64,000 nt of DNA from Pseudanabaena minima. GTDB lineage: Bacteria > Cyanobacteriota > Cyanobacteriia > Pseudanabaenales > Pseudanabaenaceae. The stretch covers positions 1,178,001 through 1,242,000 of the forward strand of contig NZ_CP159508.1 in assembly GCF_051131155.1 (NCBI RefSeq). Reading direction: 5' to 3'. Position numbers and translations under genes: made by a program. Below the pieces are notes generated by a model that was given only the letters and a program-made list of their open reading frames with translations, ran no database searches and was not told the DNA's origin. Below are positions 43,965 to 53,342 of this stretch, piece by piece. Numbering within the stretch: position 1 is the stretch's first letter; each line of letters opens with the position of its first letter.

Positions 43965-46900
43965 ATGAATAAGGTTGTTGGTATTGCGATGTTGACTTTT
44001 TTTGCTTGTTGGCAAGTGCAGATAGTGATGAGTGAAAGCGTCCAAGCGCAAACAACTAAAGATCGCGAAGCAGAAGCAGATCGGTTATTGGATTTAGGAA
44101 TTGACGCAAGACGCACCAGTCAATACCAAAATGCAATAGATTCCGATCTTAAGGCTCTTGCCATTTGCCGTGAACTCAAAGACCGTGAATGTGAAGGTCG
44201 TGCTTATAACGGATTAGGACTTGGATACTACTATTTAGGACAGTATGACAAAGCGATCGAGTTCCAACTGCAAAGATTAGCGATCGCGCGGGAAATCAAA
44301 GACCGTCTCGGTGAGGGACAGTCGCTGGGAGGTCTGGGAAACGCTTACTATTCCCTCGGCAAATATGACAAAGCGATCGAGTTCTATCTGCAATGGTTAG
44401 CGATCGCGCGGGAAATCAAAGACCGTCTCGGTGAGGGACAGTCGCTGGGAGGTCTGGGAAACGCTTACTATTCCCTCGGCAAATATGACAAAGCGATCGA
44501 GTTCCATCTGCAAGGATTAGCGATCGCGCGGGAAATCAAAGACCGTCTCGGTGAGGGACAGTCGCTGGGAGGTCTGGGAATCGATTACTATTCCCTCGGC
44601 AAATATGACAAAGCGATCGAGTTCCAACTGCAAAGCTTAGAGATCGCGCGGGAAATTAAAGACCGTCTCGGTGAGGGAAAGGCTCTGGGAAATCTGGGAG
44701 GCGTTTACTATTCCCTCGGCAAATATGACAAAGCGATCGAGTTCCATCTGCAAGGATTAGCGATCGCGCGGGAAATCAAAGACCGTCTCGGTGAGGGACA
44801 GTCGCTGGGAGGTCTGGGAAACGCTTACTATTCCCTCGGCAAATATGACAAAGCGATCGAGTTCCAACTGCAAAGCTTAGAGATCGCGCGGGAAATTAAA
44901 GACCGTCTCGGTGAGGGAAAGGCTCTGGGAAATCTGGGAGGCGTTTACTATTCCCTCGGCAAATATGACAAAGCGATCGAGTTCCAACTGCAAAGCTTAG
45001 CGATCGCGCGGGAAATCAAAGACCGTCTCGGTGAGGGACAGTCGCTGGGAGGTCTGGGAAACGCTTACGATTCCCTCGGCAAATATGACAAAGCGATCGA
45101 GTTCTATCTGCAATGGTTAGCGATCGCGCGGGAAATCAAAGACCGTAGCGGTGAGGGACAGTCGCTGCAAGGTCTGGGAAACGCTTACTATTCCCTCGGC
45201 AAATATGACAAAGCGATCGAGTTCCATCTGCAAGGATTAGTGATCGCGCGGGAAATCAAAGACCGTCTCGGTGAGGGACAGTCGCTGGGAGGTCTGGGAA
45301 TCGATTACTATTCCCTCGGCAAATATGACAAAGCGATCGAGTTCCAACTGCAAAGCTTAGAGATCGCGCGGGAAATTAAAGACCGTCTCGGTGAGGGAAA
45401 GGCTCTGGGAAATCTGGGAGGCGTTTACTATTCCCTCGGCAAATATGACAAAGCGATCGAGTTCCATCTGCAAGGATTAGCGATCGCGCGGGAAATCAAA
45501 GACCGTCTCGGTGAGGGACAGTCGCTGGGAGGTCTGGGAAACGCTTACTATTCCCTCGGCAAATATGACAAAGCGATCGAGTTCTATCTGCAATGGTTAG
45601 CGATCGCGCGGGAAATCAAAGACCGTAGCGGTGAGGGACAGTCGCTGCAAGGTCTGGGAAACGCTTACTATTCCCTCGGCAAATATGACAAAGCGATCGA
45701 GTTCCAACTGCAAAGATTAGCGATCGCGCGGGAAATTAAAGACCGTCTCGGTGAGGGACAGTCGCTGGGAAATCTGGGAATCGATTACTATTCCCTCGGC
45801 AAATATGACAAAGCGATCGAGTTCCAACTGCAAAGCTTAGAGATCGCGCGGGAAATTAAAGACCGTCTCGGTGAGGGAAAGGCTCTGGGAAATCTGGGAA
45901 TCGCTTACTATTCCCTCGGCAAATATGACAAAGCGATCGAGTTCCATCTGCAAGGATTAGCGATCGCACGGGAAATCAAAGACCGTCTCGGTGAGGGAAA
46001 GGCGCTGAATAATTTAGCCGTTACTTATGAGAGACTGAATCAAGATCGCGAAGCGATGATTTCTTATCAGCAAGCATTGAGCATTGCTAGAGAGATCGGC
46101 AATCGCGGAAGTGAAGGTTTAACTCTCGCAAATTTAGGAGATGTATTATCCAAAGCAAAACGCCCCGAACTAGCGATTCTCTTTTACAAACAATCGATCA
46201 ACGTCCACGAAGCGATCCGTAAAGATATCCGTAAACTCGATAAAGACATCCAAAAATCCTATTTAGAAACTGTCTCTAGCAGCTATAAAAGTCTTGCCGA
46301 CCTCCTAATTCAGCAAGGACGTATTATCGAAGCATTACAAGTCCTCGACCTCCTCAAAGTCCAAGAACTTGAAGACTACCTCAAAAACATCAAAGGCAGT
46401 GACAGATCGGCTCAAGGTGTCCGACTTTTAGAACCAGAGAAAGCTATTAGCGATAAGCTGTTAGCGGTTAGCTTTGAGAATAGTCCTGAAATTAACAGCC
46501 AACTAGCAAACAAAATCCAACAACTTCCCAAAACAGAAATCAACAAAGTACCCGACTATCTCCAAAAAATCCCTCAAGGAACAGCTTTACTTTATCCCTT
46601 GATTTTAAGCGATCGCCTCGAAATTATCCTCTTCTCCCCCAACACCACCCCCATCAGCCGCACCGTCAAAATCTCTCAAAAAGAACTAGAAACCCTAGTC
46701 ATTGATTTTAAAGCTGCACTCCTTGACCCTAGCAACGAAGATGCCAAAGAGACTGCGACAACACTCTACAAATTGCTGATTAAACCCATAGAAGCTGAAC
46801 TTGTCCAAGCCAAAGCCACAACGATCCTCTATGCACCCGATGGACAACTACGCTACATTCCCATCGCCGCACTCTATGACGGCAAACAATGGCTAGCAGA

Positions 46901-47570
46901 GAAATATCAAATTAGTAACCTGATCGCCTACAGCCTCTTTGATTTTGCATCAAATCCCAAAACTCAACCCAACATCCTCGCAGGAGCATTTGGTGGTAAA
47001 GCTGGCGATAAAAAGTTTGGACAAGATGGTTTACCTGCCACACTTACAGAAGTCCAAATGATCGCCAACTCATTCAATAACTCAGTCACCCTCATCGAAG
47101 ATCAATTTAGTCGGCAAGCGATCGAAACCAAATTCAAAAATCATAATCTTCTTCATCTCGCCACCCATGCCGAATTTAACAAAGGTACTCCCGATCAGTC
47201 CTTCATTATCTTCGGCAATGGCGACAAAATATTTCTCAATGAGATTGCGGATTGGCAGATTCCGAATATCGATTTGATCGTCCTTAGTGCCTGTCAGACA
47301 GGCTTAGGCGACCTCGGTGATGGGGTAGAAATTTTAGGATTTGGCTATCAAGTCCAAAAAGCAGGAGCAAAAAATGCGATCGCCTCACTCTGGAAAGTTA
47401 ATGACATCGGTACACAGGCTCTGATGGCAGCATTTTATAGGGAGTTACAAAAAGGTGATGTCACGGTTACTGAAGCATTACAACGAGCGCAAGTTTCTCT
47501 AATTAAATCATCGGAATTTAATCATCCAAATTATTGGTCAGCATTTTTTGCGATCGGTAATGGATTGTAG
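43965..47570 (+). CDS. TPR-repeat CHAT-domain protein with 15 near-identical repeats
   Basis: About 1201 residues from ATG 43965, chosen because MNKVVGIAML then aligns with the start of the paralogue downstream; the frame opens at 43932. A signal-peptide-like segment ends near VQAQTT. Fifteen 40-residue TPR units follow (AIAREIKDRLGEGQSLGGLG), then less regular TPRs. The C-terminal CHAT domain (about 850-1201) has the caspase-like dyad H1068 (LHLATHAEFN) and C1110 (VLSACQTGLGD), and SLWKVNDIGT near the end. TPR-CHAT proteins are putative cysteine proteases that act on partners bound by the TPRs. Export to the periplasm is suggested by the leader but unproven. Confidence 0.9.
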   Translation: MNKVVGIAMLTFFACWQVQIVMSESVQAQTTKDREAEADRLLDLGIDARRTSQYQNAIDSDLKALAICRELKDRECEGRAYNGLGLGYYYLGQYDKAIEFQLQRLAIAREIKDRLGEGQSLGGLGNAYYSLGKYDKAIEFYLQWLAIAREIKDRLGEGQSLGGLGNAYYSLGKYDKAIEFHLQGLAIAREIKDRLGEGQSLGGLGIDYYSLGKYDKAIEFQLQSLEIAREIKDRLGEGKALGNLGGVYYSLGKYDKAIEFHLQGLAIAREIKDRLGEGQSLGGLGNAYYSLGKYDKAIEFQLQSLEIAREIKDRLGEGKALGNLGGVYYSLGKYDKAIEFQLQSLAIAREIKDRLGEGQSLGGLGNAYDSLGKYDKAIEFYLQWLAIAREIKDRSGEGQSLQGLGNAYYSLGKYDKAIEFHLQGLVIAREIKDRLGEGQSLGGLGIDYYSLGKYDKAIEFQLQSLEIAREIKDRLGEGKALGNLGGVYYSLGKYDKAIEFHLQGLAIAREIKDRLGEGQSLGGLGNAYYSLGKYDKAIEFYLQWLAIAREIKDRSGEGQSLQGLGNAYYSLGKYDKAIEFQLQRLAIAREIKDRLGEGQSLGNLGIDYYSLGKYDKAIEFQLQSLEIAREIKDRLGEGKALGNLGIAYYSLGKYDKAIEFHLQGLAIAREIKDRLGEGKALNNLAVTYERLNQDREAMISYQQALSIAREIGNRGSEGLTLANLGDVLSKAKRPELAILFYKQSINVHEAIRKDIRKLDKDIQKSYLETVSSSYKSLADLLIQQGRIIEALQVLDLLKVQELEDYLKNIKGSDRSAQGVRLLEPEKAISDKLLAVSFENSPEINSQLANKIQQLPKTEINKVPDYLQKIPQGTALLYPLILSDRLEIILFSPNTTPISRTVKISQKELETLVIDFKAALLDPSNEDAKETATTLYKLLIKPIEAELVQAKATTILYAPDGQLRYIPIAALYDGKQWLAEKYQISNLIAYSLFDFASNPKTQPNILAGAFGGKAGDKKFGQDGLPATLTEVQMIANSFNNSVTLIEDQFSRQAIETKFKNHNLLHLATHAEFNKGTPDQSFIIFGNGDKIFLNEIADWQIPNIDLIVLSACQTGLGDLGDGVEILGFGYQVQKAGAKNAIASLWKVNDIGTQALMAAFYRELQKGDVTVTEALQRAQVSLIKSSEFNHPNYWSAFFAIGNGL
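44242..46002 (+). repeat. In-frame tandem array of about fifteen 120-bp units
   Basis: The unit of 120 bp encodes one 40-residue TPR and recurs at exact 120-bp spacing (AGGAAATCAAAGACCG-type words at 44291, 44411 and so on, to about 45971). Most units differ at only a few positions. Variants at the residue after Q (R, W, G, S) and at QSLGG/KALGN form a higher-order pattern. Units contain one full or one mismatched GCGATCGC. Confidence 0.97.
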
Positions 47571-47603
47571 TCATTTGTTAAGTATCTCAGCATAGTTATA
47601 AAA

Positions 47604-47658
47604 TAAACCCAAATTGCTGTTCCGCCAGCGTAGCTGGCGGAACAGCAATTTGGGTTTA
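47604..47658. repeat. Perfect 26-bp-stem palindrome between the TPR-CHAT genes, GTA loop
   Basis: Arms 47604-47629 and 47633-47658 (outer TAAACCCAAATTGCTG) with loop GTA, tip GCGTAGC. It follows the first CHAT gene by 33 nt and precedes the second by 64 nt. Termination of the first transcript is plausible, but there is no T-run beyond the stem. Confidence 0.92.
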
Positions 47659-47721
47659 AAGTTTAGATGGACTATTGTGAGGCGCAATCAAATTTTGTGA
47701 TTTAGGAGAGCAGTTTTTGCC

Positions 47722-50250
47722 ATGAATAAAAGTTTGGGCGCGATCGCATTGGTCACTCTTTTGTCTTGCTTGTCCGTACCAACATTAGGTAGCGATCGCC
47801 TATGGGCGCAAGAAGCATCTGACCGCAGAGCAGAAGCAGGTAGATTGCTAAACCAAGGATTGCAGCAGTACCGCAACAACCAGACTCAAGCGGCTCTTCA
47901 GTCATGGCAGAAGACATTGCAAATTTATCGAGAAATCAAAGACCGTGCAGGCGAAGGAAAAGTACTGAACAATTTCGGCATTGCATACTACATGCTGGGA
48001 CAGTACGACAAATCAGTTAACTTTTTTCAACAGCGTTTAGCGATCGCCCGTGAACTCAATGATCGCAAAGGTGAAGCCAATGCCCTCGACAGTCTTGGAC
48101 TTAACTACATCCTCCTAGGACAGTACGAAAAAGCGATCGCCTTCTACCAACAAGCAGTGGCGATCTTCCAAGAACTTAACGATCGCCAGAATGAAGGAAA
48201 TGCCGTCGGAAATCTTGGCATCGCTTACCGTGAACTAGGTAAATATCAGCAAGCAATCAATTTCCATCAACAACAGTTAGCCATTACTCGCGAAATCAAA
48301 GACCGTGCAGGGGAGGGCAGAGCGCTCGGTGGGCTTGGTATTGTTTATCGGGAATTAGGTCAGTACCAAAAAGCAATTACCTTTTACGAACAGGACTTGG
48401 CGATCGCTCGTGAATTTAAAGACCTTAATAGTCAAGGCAGGGCTTTCAACAACCTTGGTATCGCCTATGGTGATTTACAGAAATACAAAGAAGCCGTTAC
48501 CTTTTATCAACAGGCTCTAGAAATATTCCGCGATATCGAAAATCGCAAGGAGGAAGGAAGTACTCTCGGTAATCTTGGCATCGCGTATCGCGAACTAGGT
48601 CAGTACCAAAAAGCCCTCACCTTCCACCAGCAACAACTAGCGATCGCCTATGCCATCAAAGATCGCGTCACTGAGGGCAGAGCCGTTGGTGGGCTTGGCA
48701 TTATTTACAACAAACTCAGACAGTACGACAAAGCGCTCCCCTTTTATCTGCGAGACTTAGCGATCGCGCTCGAACTTGGCGATCGGCGTGGAGAAGGAAG
48801 AGTATTCAATAACTTGGGAGTAATCTTTGCCGATCTTGACCAAACAACTTTGTCCATCCTTGCTTACAAACAATCAGTAAATATCCAAGAATCGATCCGC
48901 AAAGATCTGCGCGGACTAAGCAAAGAAGAACAGAAATCTTTTTTGGATACAGTAGCCCGCACCTATCGTCATCTTGCTAGTCTACTGCTAATGCAAGGAA
49001 GAATAATAGAAGCCTTACAAGTCCTCGATCTCCTGAAAGTGCAAGAACTCGAAGACTATCTCAAAAATGTGAAAGGGAACGATAGAACAGCCCAAGGAGT
49101 AAAACTCTTAGAACCAGAGCAAGTGATTGGTCGTCAGTTGTCACTTTTAAAGCTAGAGAATAGCGCAGAAATCAATCGTCAACTTGCTAATCAGATCCGC
49201 CAAATCCCGATATCAGAGCTAAACAAAATTCCCGACTATCTACAACAAATTCCTCAAGGCACAGTCCTACTTTATCCATTGATTTTAAGCGATCGCCTTG
49301 AGCTAATCCTTTTCTCTCCCAACTCCCCACCCCTCAACCACACTGTCAAAATATCCCAACAAAAGTTAGAAGAATTAATTAATAATTACAGAACAGGACT
49401 GATTGATACAAGTTCTGAAGATTATAAAGCGTCAGCTATTACCCTTTACAATCTACTGATCAAACCTATCGAAGCAGAACTCATCCAAACTAAAGCCCAG
49501 AAGATTCTCTACGCACCTGATGGACAAATGCGATACGTTCCCCTTGCCGCCCTCTATGATGGCAAAAAATGGCTGATTGAAAAATATCAAATCAGCTACC
49601 TCATCGCCTATAGCCTATCTGACTTTTCTCAAAAGCCTAAAGCTCAGCCCAATATCCTCGCAGGAGCATTTGGTGGGAAAGCAGGGGAGAAAAGATTTGG
49701 ACAATTGGGATTACCTGCTACGCTCATAGAAGTCCAAGCGATCGCCAATTCATTTCAAAATTCCGTTACCTTGACCGAAGATCAGTTTAGTCGCCAAGCC
49801 CTCGAATCTAGGTTCAAAGACCATAATATTCTCCATCTCGCATCCCATGCCGAATTCAATACTGGCGTACCAGACAACTCCTTCATTATCTTTGGTAATG
49901 GCGATAAAATCCGCTTAAATGAAATCAGCGATTGGCAAATCCCCAATATAGATTTAGTTATACTCAGCGCTTGCCAAACTGGGATTGGCAAACTCGGTGA
50001 TGGAGTCGAAGTTTTAGGATTTGGTTATCAAGTCCAAAAAGCAGGAGCAAAAAATGCGATCGCCTCACTCTGGAAAGTTGATGATGCAGGCACACAGGCT
50101 CTCATGGAAGCGTTTTACCAAGAACTCAAGAAAGGTAATATCACCCCCACCGAAGCATTACAACGCGCCCAAATATCCCTGATTAAATCTCCAAATTACA
50201 ATCATCCAAATTATTGGTCAGCATTTTTTGCGATCGGCAATGGGCTGTAA
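47722..50250 (+). CDS. TPR-repeat CHAT-domain protein (paralogue)
   Basis: An 842-residue paralogue of the preceding gene. A signal-peptide-like N-terminus (MNKSLGAIALVTLLSCLSV) is followed by about nine TPR units whose sequences have diverged normally (LAIARELNDRKGEANALDSLG). The CHAT domain carries H709 (LHLASHAEFN) and C751 (ILSACQTGIGK). The C-terminal halves of the two proteins are highly similar, including ALQVLDLLKVQELEDYLKN, so they stem from a tandem duplication. The first has since amplified its TPRs; this one has not. AGGAG lies upstream of the ATG. The substrate is unknown. Confidence 0.9.
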   Translation: MNKSLGAIALVTLLSCLSVPTLGSDRLWAQEASDRRAEAGRLLNQGLQQYRNNQTQAALQSWQKTLQIYREIKDRAGEGKVLNNFGIAYYMLGQYDKSVNFFQQRLAIARELNDRKGEANALDSLGLNYILLGQYEKAIAFYQQAVAIFQELNDRQNEGNAVGNLGIAYRELGKYQQAINFHQQQLAITREIKDRAGEGRALGGLGIVYRELGQYQKAITFYEQDLAIAREFKDLNSQGRAFNNLGIAYGDLQKYKEAVTFYQQALEIFRDIENRKEEGSTLGNLGIAYRELGQYQKALTFHQQQLAIAYAIKDRVTEGRAVGGLGIIYNKLRQYDKALPFYLRDLAIALELGDRRGEGRVFNNLGVIFADLDQTTLSILAYKQSVNIQESIRKDLRGLSKEEQKSFLDTVARTYRHLASLLLMQGRIIEALQVLDLLKVQELEDYLKNVKGNDRTAQGVKLLEPEQVIGRQLSLLKLENSAEINRQLANQIRQIPISELNKIPDYLQQIPQGTVLLYPLILSDRLELILFSPNSPPLNHTVKISQQKLEELINNYRTGLIDTSSEDYKASAITLYNLLIKPIEAELIQTKAQKILYAPDGQMRYVPLAALYDGKKWLIEKYQISYLIAYSLSDFSQKPKAQPNILAGAFGGKAGEKRFGQLGLPATLIEVQAIANSFQNSVTLTEDQFSRQALESRFKDHNILHLASHAEFNTGVPDNSFIIFGNGDKIRLNEISDWQIPNIDLVILSACQTGIGKLGDGVEVLGFGYQVQKAGAKNAIASLWKVDDAGTQALMEAFYQELKKGNITPTEALQRAQISLIKSPNYNHPNYWSAFFAIGNGL

Positions 50251-50284
50251 GGGCAATTCGCAAATTGCCCTTACAACATGATTT

Positions 50285-50397
50285 AACGTCAGTTCGATGA
50301 AAGCGGAAAATGGTAAAAATCGCTAAGCGATTTTTACCATTTTCCGCCATTTACGGCGTGCTTCGCACGCCGTAAATGGCTATATCGAACTCACGTT
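50285..50397. repeat. Compound element: outer inverted repeat enclosing two hairpins
   Basis: Outer arms 50285-50298 and 50384-50397 (AACGTCAGTTCGAT, one mismatch) enclose two perfect palindromes. The first has arms 50303-50323 and 50327-50347 with loop TAA. The second has arms 50346-50361 and 50365-50380 with loop TTC (tip GCTTCGC). It lies between convergent genes and could terminate both. The second hairpin is almost the same as that at 53343-53377. Confidence 0.88.
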
Positions 50398-50404
50398 GAT
50401 TTAT

Positions 50405-51355
50405 TTAAGCTGCTTTCGCAATTACAGTGCGATGACGTGGCGAATTCGCAGTGATACTAGGAGTTTCAAACCCTGCGGCAACTAGTTCAGAAGCTAGATC
50501 AAAGGAGAAGTATTGATCGAGATAGGGTTCTGTACTTTTGAGTAGAGTCAAAATATAGGGAGGCATCTTGACATAAATATCTGAATAGGGATTCATATCC
50601 ATGAGAGTGAAGTAACCATTAGGACGCAAAACACGGCGAATTTCACGGAGAATTTGGCGAGTTGCATCTTGAGGTAACTCATGAAATAGCAGAAAACAGG
50701 ATACAAAATCAAATGAACTATCAGGTAAGCCCGTATGTTCAGCAGTGGCATGAATCCATTGCACTTGTCCATTTTCGGCTAATTCAGGATGTTTGGTGCG
50801 CGTATTGTAATTAGCGATCGCTAAAAAATGTGGCGATAAATCCAAACCCGTAATTTTAGCTTGAGGATAAGCGTTATGGAGCGCGAAAGTACTCATGCCC
50901 ACGCTGCAACCAATATCGAGAATATCCTGAGGCGGATTGGTAATATTTGCTTTCACAATATCAAAATAGCTCTGACGCAACCTCGCATCACCTTCAATTG
51001 GAGGCGTTTCATCCTTCCAAATCCGAGAATGAACAGCATAGGCAGCAACTTCCACTTCTGTCGCAGGCAACCAACCAAGATTCCCTTCTTCATAGGCATG
51101 GAAAGGCTTGAGGTAATATTCGGGATATTTTAAATTAGGATTTTGAACTTGAGCTAATTCTGCATCAAGATCTTGTTTTTGCAAATCAGCAGCAATTTGG
51201 AGCCAGTTTACACCCATCGACTCAGCACGTTCGATCATCATTTTGCGAGCGCGTTGTTTAGCGATGTTAAATAAAGGCGCGATCGCTAAAATGCTATTTA
51301 CTAAGCGGGAGGCTAGTCCAATTTTTGGAGTAGTGGCTGAAGTGGTAGAAGTCAT
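50405..51355 (-). CDS. SAM-dependent class I methyltransferase
   Basis: About 316 residues from ATG 51355; a longer frame to 51385 adds ten residues without support. Motif I is ILDIGCSVGMSTFALH, with the acidic residue of motif II in ITGLDLSPHFL, and motif IV is FDFVSCFLLFHELP. The C-terminal LREIRRVLRPNGYFTLMDMN is typical of the Methyltransf_11/25 group. The substrate cannot be told. A conserved N-terminal region of about 120 residues (YYLKPFHAYEEGNLGWLPA) hints at a cyanobacterial subfamily. It follows the carbamoyltransferase on the same strand. Confidence 0.88.
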   Translation of the reverse strand: MTSTTSATTPKIGLASRLVNSILAIAPLFNIAKQRARKMMIERAESMGVNWLQIAADLQKQDLDAELAQVQNPNLKYPEYYLKPFHAYEEGNLGWLPATEVEVAAYAVHSRIWKDETPPIEGDARLRQSYFDIVKANITNPPQDILDIGCSVGMSTFALHNAYPQAKITGLDLSPHFLAIANYNTRTKHPELAENGQVQWIHATAEHTGLPDSSFDFVSCFLLFHELPQDATRQILREIRRVLRPNGYFTLMDMNPYSDIYVKMPPYILTLLKSTEPYLDQYFSFDLASELVAAGFETPSITANSPRHRTVIAKAA

Positions 51356-51416
51356 TTTAAACTTTTTAATTATAATCACAGCCATTATATAACTGTCGCC
51401 ATTCTTGTAGGAAATA

Positions 51417-51453
51417 TAGTGTGAAGCAGCGCGAATTGCTGCCTCACACTATT
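51417..51453. terminator. 15-bp hairpin after the carbamoyltransferase gene
   Basis: Arms 51417-51431 and 51439-51453 (ATAGTGTGAAGCAGC, one mismatch), loop GCGAATT. It starts 2 nt beyond the stop of the minus-strand carbamoyltransferase gene and probably terminates it before the methyltransferase gene. Confidence 0.7.
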
Positions 51454-51454
51454 G

Positions 51455-53197
51455 CTAAGGACGTTCGACATAGTACGAGCCAAGTACGATCGCATCCATA
51501 CTAGTACGCAAAAAACAGGCGATCGCTTCATTAGGAGTCCTGACCACTGGCTCATTTTCGTTTAAGGATGTATTTAAGAGCATGGGTACGCCTGTGCGTT
51601 GAGCAAAGGTATTAATCAAGTCCCAGTAAAGTGGATTGGTTCTATAGCTAACGCTTTGTAATCGCCCCGTCCCATCGACATGGGTCACCGCAGGGATTTG
51701 CGATCGCTTTTCGGGTTTAATCTTAAAAACCTTTTCCATGAATGGTGTCGGATCATCAATCTCAAAATATTCACCAACTTTTTCCTCAAGAATACTGGGG
51801 GCAAAAGGTCGAAATTTTTCGCGAAACTTAATTTTGAGATTAATAATATCGCGCATATCGGAACGGCGAGGGTCAGCCACCAAAGAGCGATTACCTAAGG
51901 CTCTTGCCCCAAATTCCATTCTTCCCTGAAACCAACCAATGACCTTACCATCACACATGGCATCAACAACTTTTTCTAGCATCACTTGGCGATCGCTTGG
52001 TTGATCTAATGGTAAATAATGCGATCGCAAATTATGTTTAGCGATCGCCTCCAAACATTCAGCATCACTAAATTCGGAACCCCAATAGCCATGTTCAAGC
52101 ACAAAATTACGAGGATGCTTCAGAACTTGATTCCACACATAAAAAGCTGCACCAAAGCAAGTCCCGTTATCAGCAGCACCAACTGGGATATATACCTGCT
52201 TAAAGGGAGTCTTTTGCGTGATTTTCCCGTTAGCGACCGAGTTCATCGCCACACCACCAGCCAGACAAAGATGATCGCTTTTAGTGCGTTCCCATAAACG
52301 ATTGAGGATATGAAAAATGATTTCTTCAGTAATAACCTGCAATGAGGTAGCAATATTTTGGTGCTTTTCGGTGAGTTCATCTTGAGGCTGGCGAGGTTTA
52401 CCGAGCAATTTTTCTAATTTTTGGCTATGAAATGGTAAAACTGTGGGTATTCCTCCAGTCCAATTCATCGATATCCCATTTTTATGATGATTGAAGTAGT
52501 CAAGATTTAGTTCTAGTCCATCTCCTTGAGGGGAGATAAGTTGGCGCAACTCTTCTAAATACTCAGGCTCTCCATAGGGAGCTAGTCCCATAACTTTATA
52601 CTCATCTCCATAGTTAGGAAATCCCAGATAAAGAGTAATTGCGTTATAGAGATATCCTAGAGAATGGGGGAAATAAGTTCGCTCAAAATATTGTAATTGA
52701 TTCCCTTTCCCTACTCCAGAAAGAGTACTCACAAAATCCCCCATGCCATCAATAGATAGAATTGCAGCCTCTTCAAAGGGTGAAACAAAGAATGTACTCG
52801 CAAAGTGTGTGGAGTGATGCTCTAGAGTATGAATTGCAGCCTTAATCTTTTCTGGTAATACATTGCAGGCGATCGCTAAATTATCCCGAATCCCTAGGCT
52901 TTTGCTTTGCTTACCAAAGCGATCAATTAATGAACTAAGAGAAGGACGTTGCTGTAATGTAACTAGTAACTTGCGGTTGAGATTTGCTTTAGGGTTATAA
53001 GAAAGGGCAACGTGATCTAACTGCGTGACATCAACACCACCAACCTGTAGACAATAACGAATTGACTCGGATGGGAATCCTGCCCAATGTTTAATTCTTT
53101 GGAATCGCTCTTCTTCAATAGCGGCAACCATTTGACCGTCTTGGATGAGACTCGCAGAACTATCCCCATGATATGCATTGATGCCCAGAATATTCAT
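51455..53197 (-). CDS. NodU/CmcH-family carbamoyltransferase
   Basis: About 580 residues from ATG 53197, giving the canonical start MNILGINAYHGDSSASL; the open frame extends 45 nt further upstream. It belongs to the NodU/CmcH/TobZ O-carbamoyltransferase family. Visible motifs include AAIEEERFQRIKHWAGFP, the metal-binding HHSTHFASTFF, ILSIDGMGDF, LAGGVAMNSVANGKI, and the C-terminal GRMEFGARALGNRSLVADPR. Such enzymes transfer carbamoyl from carbamoyl phosphate to a hydroxyl of a natural product or sugar. No biosynthetic cluster is visible, so the substrate is unknown. Confidence 0.93.
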   Translation of the reverse strand: MNILGINAYHGDSSASLIQDGQMVAAIEEERFQRIKHWAGFPSESIRYCLQVGGVDVTQLDHVALSYNPKANLNRKLLVTLQQRPSLSSLIDRFGKQSKSLGIRDNLAIACNVLPEKIKAAIHTLEHHSTHFASTFFVSPFEEAAILSIDGMGDFVSTLSGVGKGNQLQYFERTYFPHSLGYLYNAITLYLGFPNYGDEYKVMGLAPYGEPEYLEELRQLISPQGDGLELNLDYFNHHKNGISMNWTGGIPTVLPFHSQKLEKLLGKPRQPQDELTEKHQNIATSLQVITEEIIFHILNRLWERTKSDHLCLAGGVAMNSVANGKITQKTPFKQVYIPVGAADNGTCFGAAFYVWNQVLKHPRNFVLEHGYWGSEFSDAECLEAIAKHNLRSHYLPLDQPSDRQVMLEKVVDAMCDGKVIGWFQGRMEFGARALGNRSLVADPRRSDMRDIINLKIKFREKFRPFAPSILEEKVGEYFEIDDPTPFMEKVFKIKPEKRSQIPAVTHVDGTGRLQSVSYRTNPLYWDLINTFAQRTGVPMLLNTSLNENEPVVRTPNEAIACFLRTSMDAIVLGSYYVERP

Positions 53198-53255
53198 TAA
53201 TATTTCATTGGTGCGACAGTAATTGCCGCAATCATAAAGCAATTGCGTAATACCA

Positions 53256-53286
53256 AAACAGAAAATGGCATAGCCATTTTCTGTTT
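53256..53286. repeat. Perfect 14-bp palindrome, ATA loop
   Basis: Arms 53256-53269 and 53273-53286 (AAACAGAAAATGGC and complement), loop ATA, tip GCATAGC. It lies upstream of the minus-strand carbamoyltransferase and the plus-strand DUF3110 gene. The left flank TAATACCAAA also occurs at the right end of the window (63975-63984). Confidence 0.88.
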
Positions 53287-53342
53287 CAAAAAACCTTAGA
53301 GCATGTTTGAAAATTTTTTACCCCATCTAACTCCCCCTTTAA

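Noticed and set aside
44242..46002. The 120-bp repeats as a CRISPR-like array
   Set aside because: The units are contiguous, in frame and encode TPR helices; there are no spacers and no cas genes.
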